NCBI GenBank assembly: GCA_011947345.1
Contig: JAAVTG010000454.1
Location: forward strand, 1-64,000
Reading direction: 5' to 3'
Origin: Phytophthora quininea
Lineage: Eukaryota > Oomycota > Peronosporomycetes > Peronosporales > Peronosporaceae
DNA: 64,000 nt
A model generated the notes under the pieces. The model was not told where the DNA came from, made no database searches, and saw nothing but the letters and a program-made list of their open reading frames with translations. Positions 21,437 to 32,064 of the stretch are shown here, in pieces. Numbering within the stretch: position 1 is the first letter of the stretch; every line of letters begins with the position of its first letter. The position numbers and the translations under genes are program-made.

Positions 21437-23374
21437 TTATCTCTCCGTCGCGTACACACGAGTAGGAACGAGATCGGCAAAACTAGCGCGCTGTTCGAGA
21501 GCATGTGCCACCTGCAGCAGTCTCTCCTCCGTTTTGCGAGCTCCCATGAGCTGAAGTCCAAGAGGGTAATCGCCATCGCTCGTCAGTGCTGCAGGGATAG
21601 AAACTGCTGGCACTCCTGCCATGTTCGCAGGAACCGTCATGACGTCGTTCAAGTACATGCCGACAGGATCGTCCTTGGCCTGCTTGTTATGGACTGGGAA
21701 GGGGCCTGTCGGTGTCGTCGGCGTCAGCAACACATCGACATCCTGCTCTCGGAAAACTCGATCGAAATCTTGACGGATACGCTGACGCAGGATGACGCCG
21801 CGCTCGTAGTAGTCACTCATTGCACCAGCGGACAGCACGAAAGTACCAGACAGAATACGGCGCTGCACCTCCTCTCCAAAGCCTTCCGAACGTGTGCGGC
21901 AATAGAGATCGTGCAGAGCATCGGACTGGTCTTCTTGCGTCTCCAGAGCAATATCCTCGGCCCTAACAACAGTACCAGACACTTAAAAACACACATAGGA
22001 CACTGCTCCCGACGATTCTTTACCTGTATCCGTAGCGGACTCCGTCGTAACGAGACAGATTAGACGATGCTTCAGCACAGGCCAGAATGTAGTACGCTGG
22101 AATACACATCTTCGTCGTTGGGAGCGACACGCTAACCACTTGAGCGCCTGCAATTTCAAACAAAGCGAGTTAGTGCCGTGTACTCCGTTTGAGGGGGTCA
22201 AGCAACACGACGATACCAGCGTCACGCAGCCACGCGACACCCTTGTCCCAAACATTAAGGATCTCCTCTGGCAATTCATCAACGAAATACTCGGCCGGAA
22301 CACCAACTCGGACGCCAGTCAAATCCACCTTGTCCGCAGTTTGCGATGTTTGCACGGTATTTGAGCACTAACCACCAGATACAATACGTTAGTTTATCTT
22401 ACAGTAAGTCCAATTGACACTGTCTGCTTACCCAGCTCTCAGACACTGGCTCCGTCATGCAGGTAGAATCCATTTCGTCAGGTCCTGCAATTGCCTTAAG
22501 GACAACCGCGGCGTCACTACAAGTAGTAAGGGACAATTAGTCCCATTCACCACAACACAATATTGCAGTACAGTACTACTCGCCCAACTGATCTGGCGAA
22601 AATGCCCGGGGTATCCAGCGAGCTGGCGTACGAAATCATGCCGTGACGCGACACACGGCCGTACGACGGCTTCAGACCGACAATACCACAATACGCAGCA
22701 GGCTGCATACACGAAGCGAGTACAGATTAACTACAACGGCACTCCGTATTGCATCCAGTATTGCCACTCGACCTCACCTGGCGCACGGATCCTCCTGTGT
22801 CCGATCCCAACGCCGCAAAGCAGCAACCCGACGCAACCGCCGCCGCACTGCCTCCCGAGCTTCCTCCAGCAACCACCGCCTTGTCGCCAAGATCCAGCGA
22901 CCACGGGTTGATCGTGGCGCCGAACTTGGAGTAGAGCGTGCTGGAGCCCATGGCGAACTCGTCCATGTTGAGCTTGCCGAGCGGCACAGCGCCACTCTCC
23001 AGAAGCCTCCTGGTGGCTGTGGACTCGTAGGGCGATACAAACCCCTCCAGTATCTTGGAGCCTGCTGTGGTCTCGACATTTTCCATGCAATAGAGGTCCT
23101 TGACGCCTACGGGGATACCGTCCAGCAGTCCCAGCGACTGGCCATTGGCGCGACGCTCATCGGACGCTTTTGCCAGCTCCAGCGCCCGTTCAAAGTCCGT
23201 GGCTACAAACATGTTGAATGCTCGGGTCTTCTCCACCTGATCGATGCAGCTCTGCGTCAGCTGCACCGCCGTGACCTGGTTCTCGCGCAGCGCCTGAGCC
23301 GCATCCAGCAGACTCTTGCTGCACCAGTCGCTGATGCTGCGATAGGACGATTGGCGCCATGCTGACTTGGCCAC
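21437..23374 (-). CDS. Glutamyl-tRNA(Gln) amidotransferase subunit A (mitochondrial type)
   Basis: Amidase-signature protein of the GatA/QRSL1 type, which releases ammonia from glutamine to convert Glu-tRNA(Gln) in the organelle. Exon 1 (to about 22780) contains the catalytic Lys in [15 protein letters not shown] and the Gly/Ser loop [16 protein letters not shown] with SDTGGSVRQ. Later exons encode [54 protein letters not shown] and the C-terminal [12 protein letters not shown] to [15 protein letters not shown]. About six exons; short introns fall near 22770-22700, 22600-22515, 22430-22360, 22170-22150 and 22020-21980. The 5' exon may extend to the Met at 23543 through an intron ending CTACCTACAG, adding a presequence. 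Confidence 0.85.
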
Positions 23375-23772
23375 ACGGGTGGAAGACCTGTAGGTAGATG
23401 GTCATGCAAGAATCAGCGCGCGGGGGCAGCTCTACCGACCGAGAGCAGCCACGCACCTCGCCACGCCCGCGCGCATCATTGTCCGCCGCACAAAATGAAG
23501 TGGTGGGGCATTCTAAACTTCTGATTCGCTTAAATGCCGCCAATCATGTCGCGTTAAATTCGATATTTTGACCAATGCGCAGGAGGAAGCTTCTACACTT
23601 GCGGTTTGTATCGACACCGAGTGACTGGCTGTACGCGTTGAGCGGCGGCCCCGACAGCGCCCAAAGCCATCCCATTATTTCCAACGAAAAACAAGCGGAA
23701 AAGGTTTGTCTGTTATGATCAGAGTCTCTACAATAGGAGCCCCTCTCTAATGTCGATGCCCCCATGCTGCAG

Positions 23773-24274
23773 ATGTCCAGCGATACTCTGACGTGGCTGC
23801 TGACCAAGAACACGAGCTCGTTCCTGATCAAGCGCAATGGCAACGAGTTCTCGCGCGAGAAGTTCAACCTGCTGAACCGCAACTGCCGCAAGTACTCGGG
23901 CCTGGCCTCCACCAAGGCCGTGGACATCTCGATCGCGGACAAGAAGGTGACGCTCACCACCAAGGTCGAGAAGGCCGTGCGCAAGCCCGTCAAGGCCCAG
24001 AACGCCGTGCCCCTGCGCAAGGGAGCCCGCGCCGGCGCCCACACCATCCGCGCCAACATCTCGCGCAACTTCTACCGCCGCGACCTGAAGAAGGCCGCGC
24101 TCGCCAAGTGGTCGCGTCTGTCCACCGTGGCCAAGGTCGAGAAGGGTGCGTCCTGCAGAGCTGAATATTACAGGACTTGTGCTGCAGACACTGACAGGGT
24201 GACGATGTTTTGTACGTGTGTTGCCAGGTGTCCTGCAGAAGAAGGCCATCCGCAGCCGCCGCCTCAAGGCCTAA
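23773..24274 (+). CDS. RPL28: Large-subunit ribosomal protein eL28
   Basis: Component of the cytosolic 60S subunit. Two exons: 23773-24145 and 24228-24274, with a GT-AG intron of 82 bases; the joined frame ends KKAIRSRRLKA, then stop. The N-terminus (MSSDTLTWLLTKNTSSFL) and core (EPS-like RNGNEFSREKFNLLNRN, then KYSGLA) match eL28. Length about 140 residues is normal. I prefer the Met at 23773 over that at 23764 because family members begin Met-Ser-x-Asp. Codon use is strongly GC-ending, typical of a highly expressed gene. Confidence 0.9.
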
Positions 24275-24518
24275 GCGACTTGTGGAGAGTCTGCGTCCTG
24301 CCGTTAGGTGGGGGCGTCTCGGTCTTCGAGTTGGGAATAATGACACTGAACTTTCGCTGGAATAGAAGTGCAAGGCTTTTGCTCCCGTGAACAATGTACG
24401 CTCTTCTCCTGTCGTGTCGCTCTCGGTTGCCTTCACTTGCCAGTTTAGCCTCAAGCACCTACCTCCAAACAGTCGCCACAGGAATTTAGCAGGTTTCTAC
24501 CGGAGATATCTATCGCCA

Positions 24519-27068
24519 ATGCCGTCCCTACGACCGCTGGACTCTGTGGCTTCTAGTCTCGAACTACGCAGCTCCAAGACACTCATCGGCTCTGGCAACA
24601 CGACGTGCGACGTGGTGGTGCCCGACACCCTTGAGCTCCACGCATTGCTCAATCTCGGCGAGGACAAGAACTCGGCCAAGTTGGTGCCATTTTCCACCAC
24701 AGATGCTGGAGTCTGCTACGTTAACGATGGCGTCGTGCCGAGGGAAGGAGCTCTGGTGGTAAATGGAGACCGAGTTGCTTTTGGGAATCCGTCCAACGCC
24801 TTCGTGTTTGAGCTGGCAAGTCCTCCACAGACGACTGCAGTTTCGCCAGCAAGACTTGAGGCCAACGCAGTCCCTGACGTTGAAAACAGTGCTGCAAGCC
24901 CTGCTCGAGCATTTCGGAAGGCGCTGGATGCTTTGAGAGGCGATCGCAAACCCACTACCCCAAGTGCATCGGTCGCTGCCTCAATTCAGAGTAACATGGC
25001 GAGGAAGCGAGATACTAGTAGCAGCTTGTCTTCGTCTGCAAGCTCGATGCCTTCGCTCAAGTCTAAAGAGCAGTTCAACCGATTCCTGGTGGAAGCGTCG
25101 ACCGACTCGCTGCTGAATGACTACGTCGAGAGGAAATTGAAGCAGCGGCAGATACCTCGATCCAAGTCACCGTCAGTTGCCAGTTCTACCAAAAGCGAAG
25201 CTTCAATACAAAGTCGCATTTCATCACGCAGCGTACGACAGTCAACCAACGAGCGGAACCTCGCAGAAGTGGAGAAGTTGCGGCTTTCCCAGCGGATCCG
25301 TGAAGTCAACGACGTAAGGGCCAGCAACCACCCGGATCCTTTGGTAGATCGTAACACTTGTGGGTTTTACATGGCAGGTTTTGAATGGGGACTTAGACTT
25401 CGACTCGAGTTATCTGTCGGACAACAACAACAAAGAAAGTAGCGACGATGAAGATGAAGACGAAGACGAACTGCCGGCTATGATGGAAAAGGCTCCCTTA
25501 CCTCCAGTCCCCACTTTCAAGAGTGTCTCGGCCTCAACACAAACAGAAAACTCAGAGCAAGAACGCACTCGTCAACTCGACAGAATGGCAGAGCGTTATT
25601 GCTACAAAGCAAGCATGCAGCGTTGTTCCCGTATCTTCACGAGCTGGAGACAGGTTGCACTCGAACAACAGAATCAGAGGTTGGTTCTCCGGAAAATGCT
25701 CGCTCGTGGAGTTTTCCAACAGACTCAGCGTGCATGGAGTAAGTGGATCGAGAACACGCTTCTTTACGGCTCAAGTCGGAACTGAACGAGCAGCACGAAC
25801 GGCATATTCAACAGACAACCGATACACTTCTTGATCGACATCATAAAGAGCAATTGTCACTGCAGGAAAACCATGTTCAGCAGATTCAAACGCTCATGGA
25901 ACTGCTAGAAGAAAAGACGACGAGCTAAACTGCCAGGAAGATGTGCAGCGTCGCTCACGGTTCTTTACCAGGTGGAGACAAGTTGCTCTCCAAAGACAAA
26001 AACGGAGGTTGGTACTACGAAAGTTGCTGTCTCGTGGAGCGTCCCGACTGGTTCAACGGGCTTGGCAGAAATGGATTGAATCCACGCTCCTTATCCGTGT
26101 CCAGACAGAAATGAAGGCGTGGAATCAGGATCGTATCCAACAGACTACAGACTCACTAGTCGACCAGCACAATCAAGCGCAGTTGTCACAACAGGAAGAC
26201 CATGCGTACCAGCTACAAAAACTCATGCAACTTCTGGAAGAAAAGACCAGGAGTTAAAACAACTACAGCAGCAGCTACGTGCTGATGCCCTCGGAAAGGT
26301 AATTTTCAACATCATGACGCTTCATCTGGGCTAGACTCACGATAACTGGAACTTTTAGGCCGCCGCAAAGGTAAAGTGCGAGCAAGACATCAACACTTTC
26401 TTCCAGGAGACGGTCGTCAAGGTATTTGCATGAACCATTGCTGCCCAAGCAGCGGGATCTTCTAACTGTGTTCCACTGTGCTCGATACTGTAGTGCGATG
26501 AACAGATCTCGGACGCGAACGATCAGCTGGAGACGCTACTCCAGACCGTCGACGACGACGTTCTAGGTGCTCGATTCGGTGCTGCACAGGTACGTCTCGT
26601 TTCTCTCGTCAAACAGAGAATCGTCACTAACCACGTCTCCAATCTCAGTACCTCGTGAACGTCATTCTCCAACAGAAAATTTCCAATGCCAATGAACAAA
26701 TGCGTCTCCAAGCAGCTCACCTCAGGCCACTGCCACTCTCCAACGACCCCATTGAGGATGACCCCACCTCCAAACTCTCCTCCAACGGCCGCTTCCTACA
26801 CGATATGGTTCAGCAGGTACCTTCCGTCCATCTTTCACCAAACGCTTTCATCGTCTTATTTGGTGTTGTTGTTGTACTTTTGCAGCGTCTCACTCGACTC
26901 CAGCAGCTGCATCAATCGTTCGCCAAGCTCGCGTCTGTCTCCGACGTGGACCACTCGTTGGACTCGGAGCGTCTCCGCCACGGCCTCTTCTTATCCGATG
27001 CCATCTATCAGCGTCAGCAGCGTCACCTCTCCGTCATGACGGCTCTGTATCTTCAATCTCATCACTAA
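24519..27068 (+). CDS. FHA-domain protein with WRQVA/Sfi1-like repeats
   Basis: The N-terminus (residues 1-110) is an FHA phosphothreonine-binding domain: KTLIGSGNTTCDVVVPD, then an N-containing VVNGDRVAFGN. A Ser-rich linker and acidic tract follow. Two ~110-residue repeats come next, each with F-x-x-WRQVAL, RLVLRK-L-RG, QRAW-KWIE and a coiled coil ending LLEEKT. C-terminal coiled coils complete the protein. Introns: 25314-25377 (GTAAGG donor, 64 bases), 26299-26358, then three more near 26422-26491, 26590-26648 and 26816-26885. Frame changes near 25760 and 25930 are probably called indels. The repeat pattern resembles Sfi1/centrin-binding repeats, suggesting a centrosomal or basal-body protein, but that is inference. 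It ends 16 bases from CENP-X copy B. Confidence 0.7.
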
Positions 27069-27083
27069 GCATTTCTAGACGTC

Positions 27084-27407
27084 CTAGAAGTCCAGCAGCA
27101 GCTGCACCAGGATCTGTTCAATGTGCTGCGGCTCCACTTGCTCGCTATCGTCCACCATGGCCTCTATCTGCGCACGACGCAGCGCCTCCACCACCATCAG
27201 TCGCAGCAACTCGGCGCTCAACTGCAGCGCGTCCGCGTGGATCTTGCGCACGCGAGAAGCCGCCGCCGCGGGTGTCACGAGCGGCGCCGAGTCCAGCAGA
27301 TCCTCATCCTCACTACTGTCGCTCGCCAGAGACTCGGCGGCGCTCGCATTGGCCGCCCACGCCGTCTGGAAGAGCTGTTCCACCAGCGCTGGCCGGAAGG
27401 ACGTCAT
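27084..27407 (-). CDS. CENPX: CENP-X / MHF2 histone-fold protein, copy B
   Basis: 107 residues, almost identical to copy A at 6447-6770. The ATG lies inside the 8-bp target-site duplication of the hAT transposon, so all native upstream sequence is now 7.6 kb away beyond the element. The coding frame is intact. Any transcription must start within the transposon end or come from read-through; it may be silent. Confidence 0.85.
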   Translation of the reverse strand: MTSFRPALVEQLFQTAWAANASAAESLASDSSEDEDLLDSAPLVTPAAAASRVRKIHADALQLSAELLRLMVVEALRRAQIEAMVDDSEQVEPQHIEQILVQLLLDF

Positions 27408-27413
27408 TTTAAT
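27406..27413. repeat. hAT target-site duplication, left
   Basis: ATTTTAAT, identical to 35007-35014 and the reverse complement of the empty site at 6441-6448. Confidence 0.92.
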
Positions 27414-27432
27414 TAGAGTTGGGTAACAAATA

Positions 27433-27550
27433 ATCCAATCGATTTATCTATCGGATCTGATCCGATCACAGTCGTTTCTAGTCGGATTGTGTTTGAATCG
27501 GGTCAAAAATCGATCCGATCCGATCCAAACCGATCCGATCGGATTGGAGG
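27433..27550. repeat. Left subterminal GATCC/GATCG repeat cluster
   Basis: Repeated pentamers such as CCGATCCGATCC and CGATCCGATCGGATTGG lie just inside the left end. Matching clusters lie at 34875-34993 and 31808-31850. hAT subterminal repeats usually bind transposase. Confidence 0.7.
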
Positions 27551-27717
27551 GCGATAGAAAGCTATTGGGTAAAACATAGCAAAATTTCTACCAGTTAAAA
27601 TGTCTCCGGGGCCGCTAGAGGACTCGATCTCGATGATATTCTGTCTTGAGCGATACCCCTATCGTACAACGCGGGGAGCATCTGCTGCTACCTGTTGGCC
27701 GACTAGAAGACGACGGT

Positions 27718-29577
27718 GAGCCCCGTGGTGCCGACGGCTGTGCACGCCGCCCACAAGAACTACACGACCCACGTGCTGCCGATCCTGTTCGACGGCCTGG
27801 ACCGCTCCAAGAAGTGGCAGATGAAGAAGGGTGCGCTGGACCTGATCGTCGAGTGCCCGAACCATGCCTGCCGGACATCGTCCCTCAGGTAACGGACTGC
27901 ATGTGGGACACCTGCAAGGAGATCAAGGAGGCCGCCAAGGAGACGATGACCAAGGTTTGCAACGTGGTGGGCAACCAGGACATTGAGTCCTGCATCCCGG
28001 CGCTGGTGAGCTGCCTGGCGAACCCGACGGAGGTGCCCGAGTGCACGCACAAGCTGGCGTCGACGACGTTCGTCAAGACGGTGGAAGCGCCCGCCCTTGC
28101 CATCATGGAGCCGCTGCTGCAGCGCGCGCTGAAGGAGGGCAAGACGGCCGTGAAGCGCCAGGCCGCCGTCATCATCGACAACATGTGCAAGCTGATGGAC
28201 GACCCGGCCGAGGCGCAGCTGTTCATCCCGAAGCTGCTGCCGGGCCTGAAGAAGGTGATCGAGACCCAGGCCGACCTGGAGTGCTGTGAGATCGCCACTC
28301 GCGCCCACGAGACGCTGTTCGTGACTGGTGGTTCCATGGAGGTGTCGGAGGACGAGCTGAAGGTGGACTACGCCAACGTCCACAAGGTGGTGGTGGAGTC
28401 GATCGCGGCCGCCCCCGCCGCCGTGAGGGCTGGCATCGACTCGTTCGCGGTGGACTTCGTGACCCGCGTCTGCTTCTTCCTGGTGGCTGCTCGCAACTTT
28501 AACAAGACGATCTTCGAGAAGCAGATGACGGCTACTTCAAGGCGGTCATGAAGGCGGACGACATCAAGCCGCTGGTCAACGAGATCCGCGACCGGTGCTT
28601 CAAGGAGAACAAGAGCATCTTCATCGAGGACGTGGACTGCGACGAGGGCATCCCGTGCCTGTGCATCTGCGAGTTCTTGCTCGCCTACGGTGGTATGACC
28701 TGCTCAACAACGCCCGTCTCCGCCTGAAGCGCGGCCACCGCTACGGTTTGTGCGGCCCTAACGGTTGCGGTAAGTCTACGCTAATGCGCGCCATCGCGAA
28801 CGGCCAGCTTGACGGCTTCCCTGCGAAGGACGAGCTGAAGGCAGTGTTCGTGGAGCACAACGTGCAGGAGTCGGAGGTCGAGCTGTCGGTAGTGGACTTC
28901 ATCCTTGCGGATGAGGACCTGAAGGTGACCCCGCGCCAGGAGGTCATGAACTCGCTGTCGAGCGTCGGCTTCACGCCGGAGATGCAGGCCCAGGCCGTGG
29001 CCACGCTGTCGGGTGGTTGCAAGATGAAACTGGAGCTACCTTCACTATGCTACAGAAGGCCGACATCCTGCTGCTTGATGAGCCGACGAACCACTTGGAC
29101 GTGAAAAACGTTGCGTGGCTGGAGAACTACCTGTTGAACTGCCGAACGTGACGAGCATCATGGTGTCGCACGACTCTGGTTTCCTGGACACGGTGTGCAC
29201 GAACATCATTCACTACGAGACGCGCAAGCTGAAGATCTACAAGGGCAACCTGTCGAAGTTCGTGGAGGTGAAGCCGGAGGCCAAGGCGTACTACGAGCTG
29301 GACGCTGCGACGTTCAAGTTCACGTTCCCAGAGCCGAGTTTCCTTGCCGACATCAAGAACGAGGGTACGCCCATCGTTCGTCTGACGAACTGCTTGTACA
29401 AGTACCCTAGCACGGACAAGCCGTCGATCAGCAACATCTCTGTGACGTGCGCTATGACGAGCCGTATCGCCGTGCTCGGCCCGAACGGTGCCAGTAAGTC
29501 TACGATGATCAAGATGCTGACGGGCGAAGATCGCCGACGGCCGCGAAAACGGCACATCTGCTACTGGACCAATGACT
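27718..29577 (+). pseudogene. Partial eEF3 copy captured in the hAT element
   Basis: eEF3 is a ribosome-associated ABC ATPase that removes tRNA from the E site. The middle of the protein is recognisable: HEAT repeats (KKWQMKKGALDLI; CIPALVSCLANP; KRQAAVIIDNMCKLMDDP), the insert before ABC1, Walker A of ABC1 (GLCGPNGCGKST), ABC1 signature (LSGG) and Walker B ([12 protein letters not shown]), and the start of ABC2. The ABC2 Walker A has Ser for the conserved Gly (GPNGASKST) and the copy stops soon after, so most of ABC2, the chromodomain and the C-terminus are missing. The N-terminus is also missing and there are frameshifts near 27870, 28530, 28680, 29030 and 29140. It is GC-rich with no introns seen, fitting capture from a highly expressed gene or its mRNA. 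Confidence 0.85.
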
Positions 29578-29655
29578 AGCTAAACAGCATCATAATGAAG
29601 TGAACCGCTGCTAGTAATTGAAAAATGAATGATGGAAGGAGCTTCTGCTTCTGTA

Positions 29656-31715
29656 TTACCAGCGAAGGTCGACAGGATCAGCATGGACATCACCGGAGGT
29701 TGCATTGAATCCAAGAAATGCTTGCAACTCCAACATGGCTGAGATGGCATCGTCCTTAAGTCGAGCGCGTCGTTTGGTGATTGTAGTTCCTGATGCAGAA
29801 AATGCTTGTTCGCTAGGCACTGAGGTTGCCATTACAGCAAGATAATCTCGTGCCATCATCTGTACACGCGGGAACGACGACGCTTCATCTCTCATCCATC
29901 GGCATACGTTTCTGCTTGGTGTTTTCATGGCCATAGTCGTGTCTTTATGGTCAAGCCACCTACTTAACTCACTTGCGAAAGATTCACCAATATCGCGTTC
30001 AGGCGTAACCAAGCCGAGGTGTTCATCCATAAGTGAGCCCAAAGCTTCCTCGTCTTCGACTTCTTCTTCTTGTTCTTGCGTTTGCATCATCGCTCTAGCG
30101 CTTGCTTCTCTTCTCTCGTGCTCATACCGATACTGGGATTCGAACTCTGCTTCGACGATACGTTTCGCGTCGGCGATTTCAATGCCAATCTTGACTAGGT
30201 GGGACTTAACCCGTGGATCAAGGACGGCAGCAATCTGTGCCTCTCTAGTCTTGACGTGCGGTATGTACTCGTCAAGCTTCTGTTTGAAGGCGCGCGCAAA
30301 GTCTTTCGTATACCAAGAGGCAGCAGTATCTTTCGTCTTGGCCGCGTGTTTCGAGACGAGGTCAAAAACCAATAACGCGACGCCAAAGGTGGGGTAGTTT
30401 TTGCCAGACATCATTGTAGTTGCAGCCTTAATTGGTCTGAGGAACCTTGCGAGCTCCGCCAAGTACCCCCATGTTGCCTCTGGTATCGACTCAGCGAGCC
30501 GATCGCTTGGCCCAATGATGAATTCTTTGTAGCCTTCGTGTTTCCCCGAATTCTGCGTTGAAGCTCTTGAATTGCCTCCTTTAAAGAGCGTGCTGAAGCT
30601 AGCATCGTTAGCGTGCTGTTCCATCGCGTCACACAGTCTAGTGCTGGTGCTACAAACGCTACATCTATAGATGTGCACACTTTTGTAGCGCCTCTAGAAG
30701 TGACGGCGAGTCCGATATCTTCTTCAGGATGTCACGGATTATACCCACGCCGTCGTCCATTATTGGACATTGTTTGAGACCTTCTTTGACTGCCAGTTGA
30801 AACACATGAGCCAGGCAGCGCACTTGAACGACCTTTAAAGGATGCGTAGGGGTCTGTCCAGGCCCTGATGGCGGATCAGAAATCCTCAAACCTTCATTGC
30901 TAGCAACTTCGCCTTCCAGTTCCTTGTTAATTGCGGTAACCATTGTGCCATTGTTGCTAGCGTTGTCCGTTGTGATTGTCCACAATTTTGTAACGAGGGA
31001 CTGATCCATCGCACGGACGGTGTCGAGCAGGTGCTGCGCGAGCCTATTGCCGGAGTGAGGGTATTCCACTCTCGTAAAGCCGACCATAACAGATCGGATA
31101 TTCCAGTCGTCGTCAATAAAATGCATGGTGATAACCATGTACCCTTTGTTAGCCGCCGAAGTCCACATATCGGTGGTAAGTGCAGCACGGCAGTTTGCAA
31201 CTCCTTGCAGTAATTCACGTCTCACGAGTGCCTTCTCACACGCCCAACGCTCCATAATCTTTTTACGCACAGTCTTGCGCGTCGGTGGCGTGTAGTCCGG
31301 ATTGAGTGACTCGCAGAAGGAGCGAAACTCATCCTTCTCAACCAAGTTTAGTGGGAGTGAAGATTTCACGATTAAAGCTACCAACTCAGCATCGACAGCA
31401 TCCTTGTCCAAAGTTCGCTGCTTCACGAAGCGCTCGAAGCCAAAGTCCAGTAAGTCAGGCTGTCGGGATTTCTTATTGACGCCGCCATAAACTTCTGGGT
31501 GCTTCTGTCTGAGATGGCGACGAAATGTAGAGTGCGCGCAAGTACTCCAGTGAGGCCCTGAGTCAGCAGAACAGAGTAGACAGGCATATGATCCCTTGTT
31601 GTTTTCGTGGATATATGTCCAGACGTCAGATCTTTTTGTGTTTGCGATCCCTGCGAGGTGCTAGAAGACATGTTTGTGCTTGAGTTCTCTTGCTCCTCCA
31701 TGTTGTGAAGTGATA
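29656..31715 (-). pseudogene. hAT transposase (frameshifted)
   Basis: The N-terminus has a BED zinc finger (RSDVWTYI, then CLLC...TFRRHLRQKH). The RNase H-like core follows (AALTTDMWTSAANKGYMVIT; TTDNASNNGTM; then CVTRWNSTLTML). It ends in the hAT dimerisation region (FPRVQMMARDYLAVMAT, SVPSEQAFSASG) with the stop at 29656. Frame changes near 31630, 30670 and 30540 interrupt it as called. The one near 31630 sits beside an A run. If these are consensus errors the transposase could be whole; otherwise the element moves only in trans. Confidence 0.8.
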
Positions 31716-31807
31716 GCTCCAGGAGAGGTAGAGAGGGGGGTGAACGGCTTCGCACTAGCTCGCAAATGCGAAAATGATTTTGATCGCCGCCAGCGGGAAT
31801 ATGAAGC

Positions 31808-31850
31808 CCGAGTCTGATCGGATCGGATCGGATCGGATCCGATTGATGCG
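31808..31850. repeat. Internal GATCGG repeat cluster
   Basis: Four direct GATCG repeats followed by GATCCGATT lie just upstream of the transposase, with the same pentamers as both subterminal clusters. This may be a promoter-proximal transposase-binding site or the relic of an older element end. Confidence 0.6.
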
Positions 31851-32064
31851 CCGTATTTCATCTCGTCGCTGGGCTCCGTTAAACGTATGAAAGGCCAAAC
31901 GACAGACAACTCGCTGACGCCGATCAAAAGTGTGCTCTGCTTCCTCCTTTCACCACCAATAACGTCGTATCAGCGGCCAGTAGACGTCACCGCACCACGA
32001 ATGTTACGATTCCATCTCTCAAACCACCTTACGACTGCACAAGCCGTACCACCAGCGCTGCCGG

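Noticed and set aside
25344..25377. A 34-base intron in the FHA gene
   Set aside because: A GTAAGG donor at 25314 gives a 64-base intron with the same frame effect and a normal size.
27084..27426. Antisense reading frame over CENP-X copy B running into the transposon end
   Set aside because: It mirrors the CENP-X coding strand, whose protein is clearly recognisable.
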